In this document: positions 30,627 through 39,438 of the stretch, piece by piece
How the letters are laid out: the number at the start of each line of letters is the position of its first letter
How positions within the stretch are numbered: the stretch's first letter is position 1
Assembly: GCF_026723825.1 (NCBI RefSeq)
Contig: NZ_CP113519.1
Span: 5,332,001-5,396,000 of the forward strand
Reading direction: 5' to 3'
Length of the DNA: 64,000 nucleotides
Source: Pseudomonas sp. GOM7
GTDB lineage: Bacteria > Pseudomonadota > Gammaproteobacteria > Pseudomonadales > Pseudomonadaceae
Made by a program: the position numbers and the translations under genes
Notes under the pieces: model-generated
The model's database searches: none
Told to the model about the DNA's origin: nothing
Seen by the model: the letters and a program-made list of their open reading frames with translations, nothing else

Positions 30627-31580
30627 TTACAGCGCGCCGACTTCCTTGTAGTAACGCTCGGCACCCGGGTGCAGCGGGATCGGCAGGTTCTTGGCGGCGT
30701 TTTCCAGCTTGATGTCCTTGGCTGCGGAGTGGGCGTTGCCCAGGCGGTCGAGGTTGTCGAACATCAGCTTGGTCATCTGGTAGGCCACCTCGTCGGACAC
30801 GCCTTCATGGCTCACCAGGATGTTGGTGATGGCCACGGTGGGCACGTCGGCGTCCTGGCCGTCATAGGTGCCGGCCGGAATGGTGGCAGCCTGGTAGGCG
30901 GCGTTGCCGATCTTGGCGGTGACGTCAGCCGGAATCGAAACGAAGTTGATCTTCATGGTCGAGGCCAGATCACGAATGGCCGCCATGCCCAGGCCGGAAG
31001 ACTGCAGGGTGGCGTCTAGCTGGCGGTTCTTGATCAGCTCCACCGACTCGGCGTAGGGCAGGAACTCGACGGTGCCCATGTCCTTGTAGGTCAGGCCGGC
31101 GGCGGCGAAGATGGCGCGGGCGTTGAGTTCGGTACCGGACTTCGGCGCGCCCACGGAGATGCGCTTGCCTTTGAGATCAGCCAGGGTCTTGATGCCGGAA
31201 TCGGCGCTGGCGACGATCTGGATGTAGTTCGGGTAGGTACCGGCGATGGCGCGGATCTTCTTCAGCGGGGTCTTGAAGCCGGCGTCTTCCACGCCGTTCC
31301 AGGCGTCAGCGACCGAATCACCGAGGGCGAAGGCCAGTTCACCACGGCCAGCCTGCAGCAGGTTGAGGTTTTCCACCGAGGCCTTGGTGGCCTGCACCGA
31401 GGTCTTGGCGCCGTCGATGCCGGTGCTGTAGAGCTGCGACAGGGCAACGCCGATCGGGTAGTACACGCCGCTGGTACCGCCAGTGAGCACGTTGATGAAG
31501 GTGGGCGCGGCGAGCACGGCAGTGCTGGCAGTCAGCGCCGCAGCGGCGGCGAAAAGGCCGAGTTTCTTGGTCAGTCGCAT
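30627..31580 (-). CDS. TAXI family TRAP transporter solute-binding protein
   Basis: A 317-residue periplasmic binding protein. Signal peptide 1-25 (ending Val-Leu-Ala-Ala), then the TAXI signature T-G-G-T-S-G-V-Y-Y-P-I-G at about 33-44, and a two-lobed fold to the end. It captures the solute for the fused permease at 28346. A sigma-54-type promoter with an upstream dyad lies about 255 bases before the start, and a DctB/DctD-type two-component system is encoded next to it. The ligand is unknown; glutamate or 2-oxoglutarate-like acids are known for some TAXI proteins. Confidence 0.93.
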   Translation of the reverse strand: MRLTKKLGLFAAAAALTASTAVLAAPTFINVLTGGTSGVYYPIGVALSQLYSTGIDGAKTSVQATKASVENLNLLQAGRGELAFALGDSVADAWNGVEDAGFKTPLKKIRAIAGTYPNYIQIVASADSGIKTLADLKGKRISVGAPKSGTELNARAIFAAAGLTYKDMGTVEFLPYAESVELIKNRQLDATLQSSGLGMAAIRDLASTMKINFVSIPADVTAKIGNAAYQAATIPAGTYDGQDADVPTVAITNILVSHEGVSDEVAYQMTKLMFDNLDRLGNAHSAAKDIKLENAAKNLPIPLHPGAERYYKEVGAL

Positions 31581-31832
31581 GGAAGTATCTCCGTCGTTGT
31601 TATGGCTTTATGCAGAGGTTGACTCTAGACGATGCCCACTGCGGCCTGCGGCAGGCACCATCACACCGCGCAATCAGCGGCGCAGGGTGCAGCGTCGGAC
31701 AATGGCGGTCGGATGGCAGCCCATGCACGGCAATACGGGCATGGTGCGAGGGGCATGGCAGTTCATGGGCTGACCTCTTGTCGTTCTTATGGTCGCCACG
31801 TCGGCATGATGCAGCGCGGCTGACCTGGCTAT

Positions 31833-31849
31833 AGCAGTTGCCGTGCCAG
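31833..31849 (-). promoter_or_regulatory. sigma-54 (-24/-12) promoter for the TAXI-TRAP operon
   Basis: On the minus strand the sequence is CTGGCACGGCAACTGCT, against the consensus YTGGCACGN4TTGCW; only one consensus base (C for T before GCT) differs. It points toward the TAXI gene at 31580. The neighbouring DctD-like regulator has the GAFTGA motif needed for sigma-54 activation. Confidence 0.78.
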
Positions 31850-31902
31850 GGCCTGAAATGCCCGAGATAGAGGGGTTTTATCGAAAAACCAAGGGGTCGC
31901 TG

Positions 31903-31916
31903 AGCGGGAAACCGCT
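31903..31916. promoter_or_regulatory. candidate activator-binding dyad (UAS)
   Basis: AGCGGGAAACCGCT is a perfect five-base inverted repeat with a four-base centre, about 55 bases upstream of the -24 element. A second CCGCTTA half-site lies at 31944-31950. The position suits an enhancer site for the DctD-like regulator. Confidence 0.6.
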
Positions 31917-31955
31917 TACATTCGTGACAGAGTCGGCAAAAATCCGCTTATCGAG

Positions 31956-32015
31956 TAACCCGGATGCAATCCGGGAAATCGGTGCGAAACCAGCCCCGGA
32001 TTGCATCCGGGCTAC
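31956..32015. repeat. CCGGATGCAATCCGG inverted repeat
   Basis: CCCGGATGCAATCCGGG and CCCCGGATTGCATCCGGGC face each other across about 20 bases. The same element is at 48011-48062, and part of one is at about 33418. It fills the gap downstream of the dctD-like gene. Confidence 0.78.
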
Positions 32016-32045
32016 GACGGGTCGCCAGCCCCTGGGGTGCGCCCG

Positions 32046-33386
32046 CTACTCCTCGCCGGCGGGCAGATAGTCGCTGCGTGACAGGCCATGGCGCTGCATC
32101 TTCTCGTTGAGGGTGCGGCGCGGCAGTTGCAGCATCTCCATCACGGCGGCAATGTTGCCCTGGCACTGCAACAGGGCGTTGTGCAGGCAACGCGCCTCGA
32201 AGGCTTCCATCTGCTCGGCCAGCGCCTGAGCGGCGAAACGCTCGTCCGGCGAAGGGCTGGACAGGCCCAGGGCATGACGCTCGGCGGCGTTGATCAGCTC
32301 ACGCACGTTACCCGGCCAGTCGTGGCCGAGCAGATGGGCCAGCTCGCTGGGCGCCAGCGGCGGCGCCTCGCGGCCATGACGATGCGCCGCTTCCTGGGCA
32401 AAGTGCTCGAACAGCAGCGGGATGTCCTCACGGCGTTCGCGCAGCGGCGGAATGTGCAGGGTGGCGACGTTGAGGCGATACACCAGGTCTTCGCGGAAAC
32501 GCCCGGCCTTGACCTCGTCGAGCAGATCCGGCTTGGCCGCGCTGATCACGCGCAGATCCACCTTGATGCTCTTGTTCGAGCCCAGACGCTCCAGGGTCTT
32601 CTCCTGCAGCACGCGCAGCAGCTTGACCTGCTGCGCCAACGGCATGCTCTCCACCTCGTCGAGGAACAGGGTACCGCCGTCGGCATGTTCGATACGGCCG
32701 ATGCGTCGCGCCTGGGCGCCGGTGAAGGCGCCGCTCTCGTGGCCGAACAGCTCGCTCTCGAAGATGGTCTCGGGAATCGCCGCGCAGTTGAGCGCGGCGA
32801 AGGCCTTGCTGGCCCGCGGGCTGAAGTCGTGCAGGCAGCGCGCCACGCGCTCCTTGCCACTGCCGGTTTCCCCCCGGATCAGCACATTGACCGAGGTGCC
32901 GGCCAGTTCGAGGATCTGCCGGCGCAGGTTCTCCATCGGGCGCGAGATGCCGATCAACTGGCTCTCGATGCGCCCCTTGTCCGCCACCTGACGACGCAGC
33001 TCGCGGTTCTCGCAGACCAGGCGGCGCTTGTCCAACGCCCGGCGCACGCTGTCGAGCAGGCGCTCGGGGGCGAAAGGCTTCTCGATGAAGTCATAGGCGC
33101 CATTGCGCAGCGCCTGCACGGCCATGGGCACGTCGCCATGGCCGGTAATGAGGATCACCGGCAGGTCGTGGTCGAGCTGCAGCAGCTTGTCGAGCAGTTG
33201 CAGGCCATCGCTGCCGGGCATGCGCACATCGCTGACGACGATACCGGGATAATCCCGATCCACTGCCGCCAGGGCCTCGGCAGCGCTGGCGCAGGTGCGC
33301 ACGGTGAAGCCGGACAGTTCCAGCCATTGCTGCACCGCCTCGCGAATCGCCACTTCGTCGTCGACCACTATGACCTGATCGCTCAT
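32046..33386 (-). CDS. DctD-type sigma-54-dependent response regulator
   Basis: A 446-residue NtrC-family regulator. The receiver domain is at 1-120 with the phospho-acceptor in V-S-D-V-R-M-P-G, and a sigma-54 AAA+ domain at about 145-385. The AAA+ domain has G-E-T-G-S-G-K-E (Walker A) and G-A-F-T-G-A, which contacts sigma-54. A Fis-type helix-turn-helix lies at about 400-440. AAAGGAG precedes the ATG at 33386. It follows the DctB-like kinase gene and probably activates the TAXI-TRAP promoter at 31833. In pseudomonads several DctBD-like pairs exist (for C4-dicarboxylates, acidic amino acids, 2-oxoglutarate), so I give no symbol. Confidence 0.9.
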   Translation of the reverse strand: MSDQVIVVDDEVAIREAVQQWLELSGFTVRTCASAAEALAAVDRDYPGIVVSDVRMPGSDGLQLLDKLLQLDHDLPVILITGHGDVPMAVQALRNGAYDFIEKPFAPERLLDSVRRALDKRRLVCENRELRRQVADKGRIESQLIGISRPMENLRRQILELAGTSVNVLIRGETGSGKERVARCLHDFSPRASKAFAALNCAAIPETIFESELFGHESGAFTGAQARRIGRIEHADGGTLFLDEVESMPLAQQVKLLRVLQEKTLERLGSNKSIKVDLRVISAAKPDLLDEVKAGRFREDLVYRLNVATLHIPPLRERREDIPLLFEHFAQEAAHRHGREAPPLAPSELAHLLGHDWPGNVRELINAAERHALGLSSPSPDERFAAQALAEQMEAFEARCLHNALLQCQGNIAAVMEMLQLPRRTLNEKMQRHGLSRSDYLPAGEE

Positions 33387-33463
33387 GCCAACTCCTTTTC
33401 GAGAATGGCGGGCAGTGTAGCCCGGATGAAATCCACGGGAACAACCGTCGATGCACGCCATAT

Positions 33464-33525
33464 CGTAGGGTGCGCTGCGCGCACCAGTCGCATCGATGGC
33501 TGTGGTGCGCACGGTGCACCCTACG
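33464..33525. repeat. GTAGGGTG-type inverted repeat overlapping the kinase stop codon
   Basis: The arms GTAGGGTGCGC and GTGCACCCTAC bound about 60 bases. The right arm contains the TAG stop codon (33521-33523, minus strand) of the histidine kinase gene. Confidence 0.78.
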
Positions 33526-35272
33526 GCGCGGCCGGCAGGCGCAGGGTGAAGACCGCGCCCAACTCGCCATTGTGTGCCTCCAGGCTGCCACCCAGATCAC
33601 GGACGATGCCATAGGACACCGCCAGGCCAAGCCCCAGGCCCTGGCCAACCGGCTTGGTGGTGAAGAAGGGCTCGAAGACGCGGGCCAGTGCCTCTTCAGC
33701 AATGCCTCCACCACTGTCCTCGACGCTCAGCATGCAGTCGTCGCCGTCGCGGGCGATGCGTACCAGCAGGATGCGCGGCTCGCATCCGGCCATGGCATCA
33801 AGGGCGTTGTGCAACAGGTTGAGGATCACCTGTTCGAGGCGGATGGCATCGCCTAGCACCTGCGCCTCGGCATCGATCCGGCTGCGCAGTTCTACTTGCT
33901 CGCTGCGCATGCGCGGCGCCAGCAGTTGCAGGGCCTGCTCCAGCACCTCGGCCAGGCTCAGGCGTTCGCTCAAGCCCGCCGGGCTCTTGCGGGCGAAGGT
34001 CTTGAGATGGCTGGTAAGCGCGGCCATGCGTTGCAGCAGGCTGTCGACGCGTTGCAGGCCCTCGCGAACCGCGTCCGCCTTACCGCTGTCGAGCAGCAGG
34101 CGCAGGCTGCCGAGCTGCATTTGCAGAGCGGTCAGCGGCTGGTTGATCTCGTGCGCCAGGGCCGCCGACATCTGCCCCAGTGCGGCCATCCTGGCGGCAT
34201 GCACCAGACCTTCCTGGGCTTCGCGCAGCTCAGAGGTGCGCAGCTCCACCTCGCGCTCCAGGCGCTCGCGGATATCGGCCTGCAAGCGCAGGTTCTTGCG
34301 CCGCTGGGCCAGGAACAACAGGAGGAAGGCCAGGGTCGTCCACACCCCGGCAGCAGCCAGACGATAGCTACGCACGCTGTCGGCCAGGCCGGACGGCTCG
34401 CTGAGCAGGTGCAGGGTCCAGCCTTCCTCGGGCATCACCAGGCGCTGCCAGAGGTAGTCGTTGTTGCCGTCCGGGCCATTGACCCGCGCCCACTCGGCAT
34501 CCTCGTCGATGCGCCGATGCAACTGACGGGTCAGCGGTTGCAGCGACTGTTCGGCGTACTTGCGCACCTCCACCAGCTCGGCGCGCGCGGCCTCGTTCAG
34601 CGGCTGCAGGGCGCGGAAGCGCCAGGCCGGGCGATTGCTCAGGATCACCACCTGGTAGCTGTCGGCGACCAGCAGCACGCCAGGCTGAGCGACCCATTCA
34701 CGCTGCAGCTCCTCCAGCTCCAGCTTGACCACCAGCACACCGAGCAGGCGGCCATCGTCGTCACGCACCACATGGGAGAGGAAATAGCCGGGGATGCCGG
34801 TGGTCACCCCCACCGCGAAGTAGCGCGCCCCTTCGTTGCGCAGGGCATCCTGGAAATAGGGGCGGAATGCATAGTTGTTGCCGACGAAGCTGCTCCAGTC
34901 GCGCCAGTTGCTCGCCACCAGGGTGTCGCCGTGCCGGTCGAGCAGGTACAGCACGGTGGAGCCGGCCGCCGCATTGAGTTGCTCCAGGCGCAGGTTCAGG
35001 GCCTGGCGCAACTGCCGGTCATGCGGCGTGCGCAGCAGCGCCCTGATGTCACTGTCCAGCGCCAGCACCTCGGGCACCGAACTGAAGCGCTCGACCAGGG
35101 TGCGTATCGACTGCGCATAGAGCTGCAACTGCCCGCGCGCCTCGTCGCTGCGCTCGGCCCAGGTGTGCCGCTCGGCATAGCGCCCGCCCAGCCAGACACT
35201 CAGCAGCAAGCCGACGAGGATCGCCAGAACGATGAACGGGACGCGGTAACGTTGGCGTTGCGGGAGGAGCAT
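33521..35272 (-). CDS. DctB-type sensor histidine kinase
   Basis: A 583-residue inner-membrane kinase. TM1 (about 12-30), a periplasmic double-PAS-like (dCACHE) sensor (about 35-285) and TM2 (about 300-320) come first. A helical linker, the dimerisation region with H-box A-L-A-H-E-I-N-Q-P-L (His about 369) and the ATPase domain follow. The ATPase has N-box N-L-L-H-N-A-L-D-A-M, G1 D-S-G-G-G-I and G2 G-Q-G-L-G-L-G-L. It senses an extracellular ligand, probably a carboxylic acid, and phosphorylates the DctD-like regulator downstream. The stop codon is formed by a GTAGGGTG repeat, and the 135-base gap to the regulator gene carries that repeat. Confidence 0.9.
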   Translation of the reverse strand: MLLPQRQRYRVPFIVLAILVGLLLSVWLGGRYAERHTWAERSDEARGQLQLYAQSIRTLVERFSSVPEVLALDSDIRALLRTPHDRQLRQALNLRLEQLNAAAGSTVLYLLDRHGDTLVASNWRDWSSFVGNNYAFRPYFQDALRNEGARYFAVGVTTGIPGYFLSHVVRDDDGRLLGVLVVKLELEELQREWVAQPGVLLVADSYQVVILSNRPAWRFRALQPLNEAARAELVEVRKYAEQSLQPLTRQLHRRIDEDAEWARVNGPDGNNDYLWQRLVMPEEGWTLHLLSEPSGLADSVRSYRLAAAGVWTTLAFLLLFLAQRRKNLRLQADIRERLEREVELRTSELREAQEGLVHAARMAALGQMSAALAHEINQPLTALQMQLGSLRLLLDSGKADAVREGLQRVDSLLQRMAALTSHLKTFARKSPAGLSERLSLAEVLEQALQLLAPRMRSEQVELRSRIDAEAQVLGDAIRLEQVILNLLHNALDAMAGCEPRILLVRIARDGDDCMLSVEDSGGGIAEEALARVFEPFFTTKPVGQGLGLGLAVSYGIVRDLGGSLEAHNGELGAVFTLRLPAAP

Positions 35273-35313
35273 TGAGCGGCTCGCGGAGTGGGCACGAGCC
35301 GCATGTTACTGCA

Positions 35314-36504
35314 TCAGGCGTAAAGGTCGGCGCGCGTCCAGGGCAGATCATGGCTGCCATCCTCGTGTGGCTTCACCGCGAGGATCTGGTGCAGGTTCAT
35401 CCAGCCATGCTGAAAGCCGTAGGCGCAGCCGGCCAGGTACAGGCGCCAGATGCGCAGGGCTTTTGCCGGCACCCATTGCGTGGCCTTGTCCAGTTGCTGC
35501 TCCAGGCCCTGGCTCCAGAGCTGCAAGGTGCGTGCGTAGTGCATGCGCAGGCTCTCGACGTCGACCACCTCCAGCCCGGCCTCGCTGATCGCCTGGGCGA
35601 TGGTCACCAGATGCGGCAGTTCGCCCTGTGGGAACACGTAGCGGTCGATGAACTCACCGGCGCCACGGCCGACCGGGCGACCATCGGTGAAGCGCGCGGT
35701 GATGCCGTGGTTCATCACCAGGCCGCCGGCCTTGACCGCGCCGAACAGGCGCTGGCAATACAGCGCCAGGTTGGCGTGGCCGACATGCTCGAACATGCCG
35801 ACGCTGACCACCTTGTCGAAGCGGCCATCCTGCGGCAGATCGCGGTAATCCAGCAGCTCCAGGGTCACCCGTTCGCTCAGGCCCTCCTCGGCTACACGCT
35901 GCAGGCCCAGCTCCAGTTGCGCCTTGCTCAGGGTGATGCCGTAGACCTCGGCCTCGAACTCGCGCGCGGCGAAACGCGCCAGGCCGCCCCAGCCACAACC
36001 GACGTCGAGCAGCTTGTCGCCCGGCTGCAGCCGCAGCTTGCGGCACAGGTGGCGCATCTTCGCCTGCTGAGCCTGGTCGAGGCTTTCCTCACCGGTCTCG
36101 AAATAGGCACAGGAGTAAACCATGTCGCGATCCAGCCACAGCCGGTAGAACTCGTTGGACAGGTCATAGTGGTAGCGGATGGCCTCAGCGTCGCTGTGCT
36201 TGTCGTGGGCCGTGTGCAGCTCCACCGGCGCGCTTTCGTCACCCAACAGCGCGGTGCTCAGCGCATCGCCCAGCTCAATGGCCGCATCGATGGGGCCTTC
36301 CAGCTCCACCCGGCCTTCGACATAGGCCGCGCCCAGGGCATCCAGGCTGGGGTGAGCCAGTTGGCTGACCAGGCTGGGATCCTTGACCACCAGCGTCACC
36401 CGAGGTTTCGGCCCCAGATCCACCTGCTTGCCGTCCCACAGTTTCAGACGCAGCGGCAGTCGCAGATCACGAAGTGCGGTAGGCAGTTGCGCGAGCATGG
36501 TCAT
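35314..36504 (-). CDS. cfa: cyclopropane-fatty-acyl-phospholipid synthase
   Basis: A 396-residue SAM-dependent methyltransferase of the CFA/mycolic acid synthase family. It methylenates the double bond of unsaturated acyl chains in membrane phospholipids, typically in stationary phase. The SAM-binding motif L-L-D-V-G-C-G-W-G-G is at about residues 166-175, and the conserved Y-S-C-A-Y-F and H-Y-D-L-S-N-E-F-Y segments are present. Two ATG codons (36504 and 36498) follow an AGGAGGAGG stretch; the second has better spacing. It lies between the ABC permease and the histidine kinase on the same strand, with 73 and 41 bases respectively. Confidence 0.92.
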   Translation of the reverse strand: MTMLAQLPTALRDLRLPLRLKLWDGKQVDLGPKPRVTLVVKDPSLVSQLAHPSLDALGAAYVEGRVELEGPIDAAIELGDALSTALLGDESAPVELHTAHDKHSDAEAIRYHYDLSNEFYRLWLDRDMVYSCAYFETGEESLDQAQQAKMRHLCRKLRLQPGDKLLDVGCGWGGLARFAAREFEAEVYGITLSKAQLELGLQRVAEEGLSERVTLELLDYRDLPQDGRFDKVVSVGMFEHVGHANLALYCQRLFGAVKAGGLVMNHGITARFTDGRPVGRGAGEFIDRYVFPQGELPHLVTIAQAISEAGLEVVDVESLRMHYARTLQLWSQGLEQQLDKATQWVPAKALRIWRLYLAGCAYGFQHGWMNLHQILAVKPHEDGSHDLPWTRADLYA

Positions 36505-36577
36505 CCCTCCTCCTGGCCAGTGTCATGGAACCTGAAGCAGATGACCGGGCCTGCCTGGCCAGGTTCGATCCCGGCGA

Positions 36578-37585
36578 CTAGCGGCGGCGCAGCAGAGCCA
36601 CGAAAAACACCCCGCCGATGGCCGCGGTGACGATGCCGATGGGCAGATCTTGCGGCGCCTGCCAGGTGCGCGCCGCCACATCGACCCAGATCAGGAACAA
36701 CGCCCCCAGCAGCGCCGCCACCGGCAGTACGCGGCGGTGCTCGGCGCCGACCAGGAAACGCGCTACGTGCGGCAGCATCAGGCCGACGAAGCCGATGGCG
36801 CCGGACAGCGAGACCAGCACGCCGGTGAGCAACGAAGCCACCACGAACACCAGCAGGCGCACGCGGCGCGGCTCCAGGCCCAGGCTCACCGCGCTCTGCT
36901 CGCCGGCCATCAGCGCGTTCAGTGCGCGGCCCAGGCCGAGCAGCACGACCAGTGCCAGCGCCAGGCACAGCGCCGGCAGCCAGAGCAGCTCCCAGCGCGC
37001 CAGGCCCAGGCCACCGAGCATCCAGAACAGCACCGAACTGGCCGCATGCGGATTGCCCAGATACAGCAGCAGGTTGCTCGCCGCCATCATCACGAAGGAC
37101 ACCGCCACCCCGGCCAGCAACAGGCGGTCGCTCTCCAGGCGCCCGCCCCGGCTGGCAATGGCCAGCACCAGCAGCATGCTCGTCAACGCGCCGACGAAGG
37201 CCGCCAGCGGCAGGCTGAGCAACCCGGCGAACTCGCCCAGGTAGAGCACCACGATCACCGCGCCGAAGGCCGCGCCGGAGCTGACCCCGAGCAGGTGCGG
37301 ATCGGCCAGCGGGTTACGCGTCACCGCCTGCAACACCGTACCCACCAGCGCCAGCCCGGCGCCCACCAGCGCGCCGAGCAGCACCCGTGGCGCGCGCAGT
37401 TGCCAGACGATGCTGTCCTGGCCGCTGTTGATGGGCACCTCGGGCACGATGCCGAACAGGTGCTGGCCAAGGATCGCCCACACCCGCTCGAGCGGCACCT
37501 GCGCCGCGCCAAAGGCCAGCGACCAGGCGCAGGACAGCGCCAGCAGCACGGCCAGCCCGAGCAACAACAGGCGATAACGACTCAC
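36578..37585 (-). CDS. FecCD/BtuC-type ABC transporter permease
   Basis: A 335-residue inner-membrane permease of the FecCD/BtuC family with about ten helices, including the G-V-S-S-G-A-A-F-G and R-x-x-x-G-A-L-V-G-A-G-L-A-L-V-G segments typical for iron-siderophore and B12 importers. It starts with GTG overlapping the stop of the binding-protein gene by four bases. With the binding protein, ATPase and TonB receptor upstream it forms a complete import route. The B12 riboswitch ahead of the receptor points to a corrinoid substrate; the additional Zur-like box leaves room for another metal complex. Confidence 0.9.
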   Translation of the reverse strand: MSRYRLLLLGLAVLLALSCAWSLAFGAAQVPLERVWAILGQHLFGIVPEVPINSGQDSIVWQLRAPRVLLGALVGAGLALVGTVLQAVTRNPLADPHLLGVSSGAAFGAVIVVLYLGEFAGLLSLPLAAFVGALTSMLLVLAIASRGGRLESDRLLLAGVAVSFVMMAASNLLLYLGNPHAASSVLFWMLGGLGLARWELLWLPALCLALALVVLLGLGRALNALMAGEQSAVSLGLEPRRVRLLVFVVASLLTGVLVSLSGAIGFVGLMLPHVARFLVGAEHRRVLPVAALLGALFLIWVDVAARTWQAPQDLPIGIVTAAIGGVFFVALLRRR

Positions 37586-38553
37586 CGGGCGAAGGCCTCC
37601 GGGTGCAGCGCCGCGGCCAGGGTCTCGATGGCGGCGGCGTTATCCAGGCTTGGTGTGACCGCCAGGTAGGGCAGCACCACGAAGCGTTTTTCACGGATCG
37701 CGGTGACGCCCTGCAGCGCCGGGTGCTGCAGGAGGAAGTCGCGCTTCTGCGCCGCCGTGCGCTCGCCGTAGTCGACGATCAGGATCACTTCGGGGTCTTC
37801 CTCGACCACCGCCTCCCAGCCCACCTTGATCCAACTGCCGGCCACGCCATCCATCACGTTGCGCCCGCCGGACGCCTCGATCAGCGGCTGCGGCATGCCC
37901 TGGCGCCCGGCGCTGAAAGGCAGGTCTTCACCGCTGTCGTAGACGAACACCCGCGGGCGCGTCGGCTGCTCGCCCAGGCGTGCCTGCACCGCCGCCACCC
38001 GCGCCTGCATGCCCTGCACCAGCGCGTCGGCACGATCCTCGACGGCGAAGATGCGGCCCAGGTTGCGCAAGTCGGTGTAGACATCGTCGAGGCTGGCGAC
38101 GCGGCCCGGCATGACGTGGGCGCAGGACTCGCTCAGTTCGTACACCGGGATACCGAAGCGCGCCAGGCTGGCCGGCGTGACCTCGCCGCCGATGCGCATG
38201 CCGTAGTTCCAGCCGGCAAAGACGAAATCGGTGCCGGCACCCAGCAGGTTTTCCAACGAGGGGTAGCGCGCGGCCAGCTCGGGCAGGCCTTCGAGCTGCG
38301 CGCGCATGCTCGCATCGAGGGTCTTCCAGCCGCTGATGCCGGTATAGCCGGCCATGCGCTCCTTCAGGCCAAGGGCCAGGAGCATGGCGGTCATATTGAC
38401 GTCATGGCTGACCGCGCGTTGCGGCGGCTGGTCGATGCTCACCTGACGGTCGCAGCTAGTGACGGTGACGGCCCAGGCGGGGCTGGCCAGCAGCAGCGAC
38501 GAGAGCACAAGCGTAGGTAGGAGCGGCTTCAGCCGCGAATGGCACAGACTCAT
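37582..38553 (-). CDS. ABC transporter periplasmic substrate-binding protein (BtuF/FecB-like)
   Basis: A 323-residue binding protein of the TroA-like helical-backbone fold. Signal peptide about 1-27 (ending Ala-Trp-Ala), then V-S-I-D-Q-P-P-Q-R-A-V-S, and conserved glutamate and arginine residues expected to dock on the permease. The start ATG overlaps the ATPase stop by one base (TGATG). The codons for the signal-peptide N-region (Ser-Arg-Leu-Lys-Pro-Leu-Leu) coincide with a REP-like sequence at 38518-38540. It likely receives corrinoid, or a related metal complex, from the TonB receptor. Confidence 0.88.
   Translation of the reverse strand: MSLCHSRLKPLLPTLVLSSLLLASPAWAVTVTSCDRQVSIDQPPQRAVSHDVNMTAMLLALGLKERMAGYTGISGWKTLDASMRAQLEGLPELAARYPSLENLLGAGTDFVFAGWNYGMRIGGEVTPASLARFGIPVYELSESCAHVMPGRVASLDDVYTDLRNLGRIFAVEDRADALVQGMQARVAAVQARLGEQPTRPRVFVYDSGEDLPFSAGRQGMPQPLIEASGGRNVMDGVAGSWIKVGWEAVVEEDPEVILIVDYGERTAAQKRDFLLQHPALQGVTAIREKRFVVLPYLAVTPSLDNAAAIETLAAALHPEAFAR
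38518..38540. repeat. REP-like sequence inside the signal-peptide codons
   Basis: TAGGAGCGGCTTCAGCCGCG with its small dyad is the core of a common Pseudomonas REP. It covers codons 5-12 of the substrate-binding protein gene instead of lying between genes. Confidence 0.6.
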
Positions 38554-39395
38554 CAGACTATCCAGGTAATACGCGGATAACCCGCCAGTGGATGGGTGTC
38601 GACCAGCGCCTGCACACCGAACACCTGCTGCAGCAGCTCGGCGCTGAGCACCTCGGCGGGCGTGCCAACGGCCACCAGGCGGCCCTGATCGATCACACAC
38701 AGGCGGTCGCAGAAGGCCGCCGCCAGGTTGAGATCGTGAAAGCTGGCCAAGGTCGCCAGCCCCAGCGATTTGATCTGCCGTAGCAGCTCGATCTGGTAGC
38801 GCGGGTCGAGGTGATTGGTCGGCTCGTCGAGGATCAGCAGTTGCGGCTGCTGCACCAGGGCGCGGGCGAGCAAGGCGCGCTGCTTCTCGCCGCCGGACAG
38901 GCGGGCGAAATCCTGCTGCGCGTGCTCACTCAGGCCCACGCGTGCCAGCGCTTCATCAACCAGGCGTCGATCCTCGCCATCGTCGCCGTCAAACAGCCCC
39001 TTGTGTGGCGTGCGGCCCATGGCCGTCACCTCATGTACGCGCAGACCGAAGTCCTGGGGGAATTCCTGCAGCACCACCGCCACGCGCTGCGCGCTCCAGC
39101 GCGGCGGACGTTGCCACAGCGCTTCCCCGCCCAGCTCGACGCTGCCGCTGCACGGTCGCTGGAAGCGATAGGCGCAGCGCAGCAGGCTGGTCTTGCCGCT
39201 GCCGTTGGGGCCGATCAGGCCGAGCAGTTCACCGTCGCCGATCTCCAGGTCGATGGCCTCGAGCAAGGCGCGCTGGCCGTCCGGCGACCAGGCCAGGTCT
39301 CGGATGCGCAAGCGCGGCTCGGGTGCCGCCGTGCGCTGGCTCGGCGGCGTCGAGAACAGACTGAAAGACCAGTCAGAGGTGCTAGTCACTGACAC
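38553..39395 (-). CDS. ABC transporter ATP-binding protein (BtuD/FecE-like)
   Basis: A 280-residue ATPase. Walker A is G-P-N-G-S-G-K-T-S, the Q-loop follows near V-V-L-Q-E, the signature is L-S-G-G-E-K-Q-R, Walker B is L-L-I-L-D-E-P-T-N-H-L-D, and the switch histidine is in S-F-H-D-L-N. This is the FecE/BtuD class that powers iron-siderophore and B12 uptake. The frame opens upstream at 39506, but a GTG at 39395 has GGAGAG at ideal spacing and is used here. It lies 43 bases after the receptor gene in the same operon. Confidence 0.88.
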   Translation of the reverse strand: MSVTSTSDWSFSLFSTPPSQRTAAPEPRLRIRDLAWSPDGQRALLEAIDLEIGDGELLGLIGPNGSGKTSLLRCAYRFQRPCSGSVELGGEALWQRPPRWSAQRVAVVLQEFPQDFGLRVHEVTAMGRTPHKGLFDGDDGEDRRLVDEALARVGLSEHAQQDFARLSGGEKQRALLARALVQQPQLLILDEPTNHLDPRYQIELLRQIKSLGLATLASFHDLNLAAAFCDRLCVIDQGRLVAVGTPAEVLSAELLQQVFGVQALVDTHPLAGYPRITWIV

Positions 39396-39438
39396 GGAAA
39401 CTCTCCACGCGCGACGCGCCGGCACAGGCACGCGCGCT

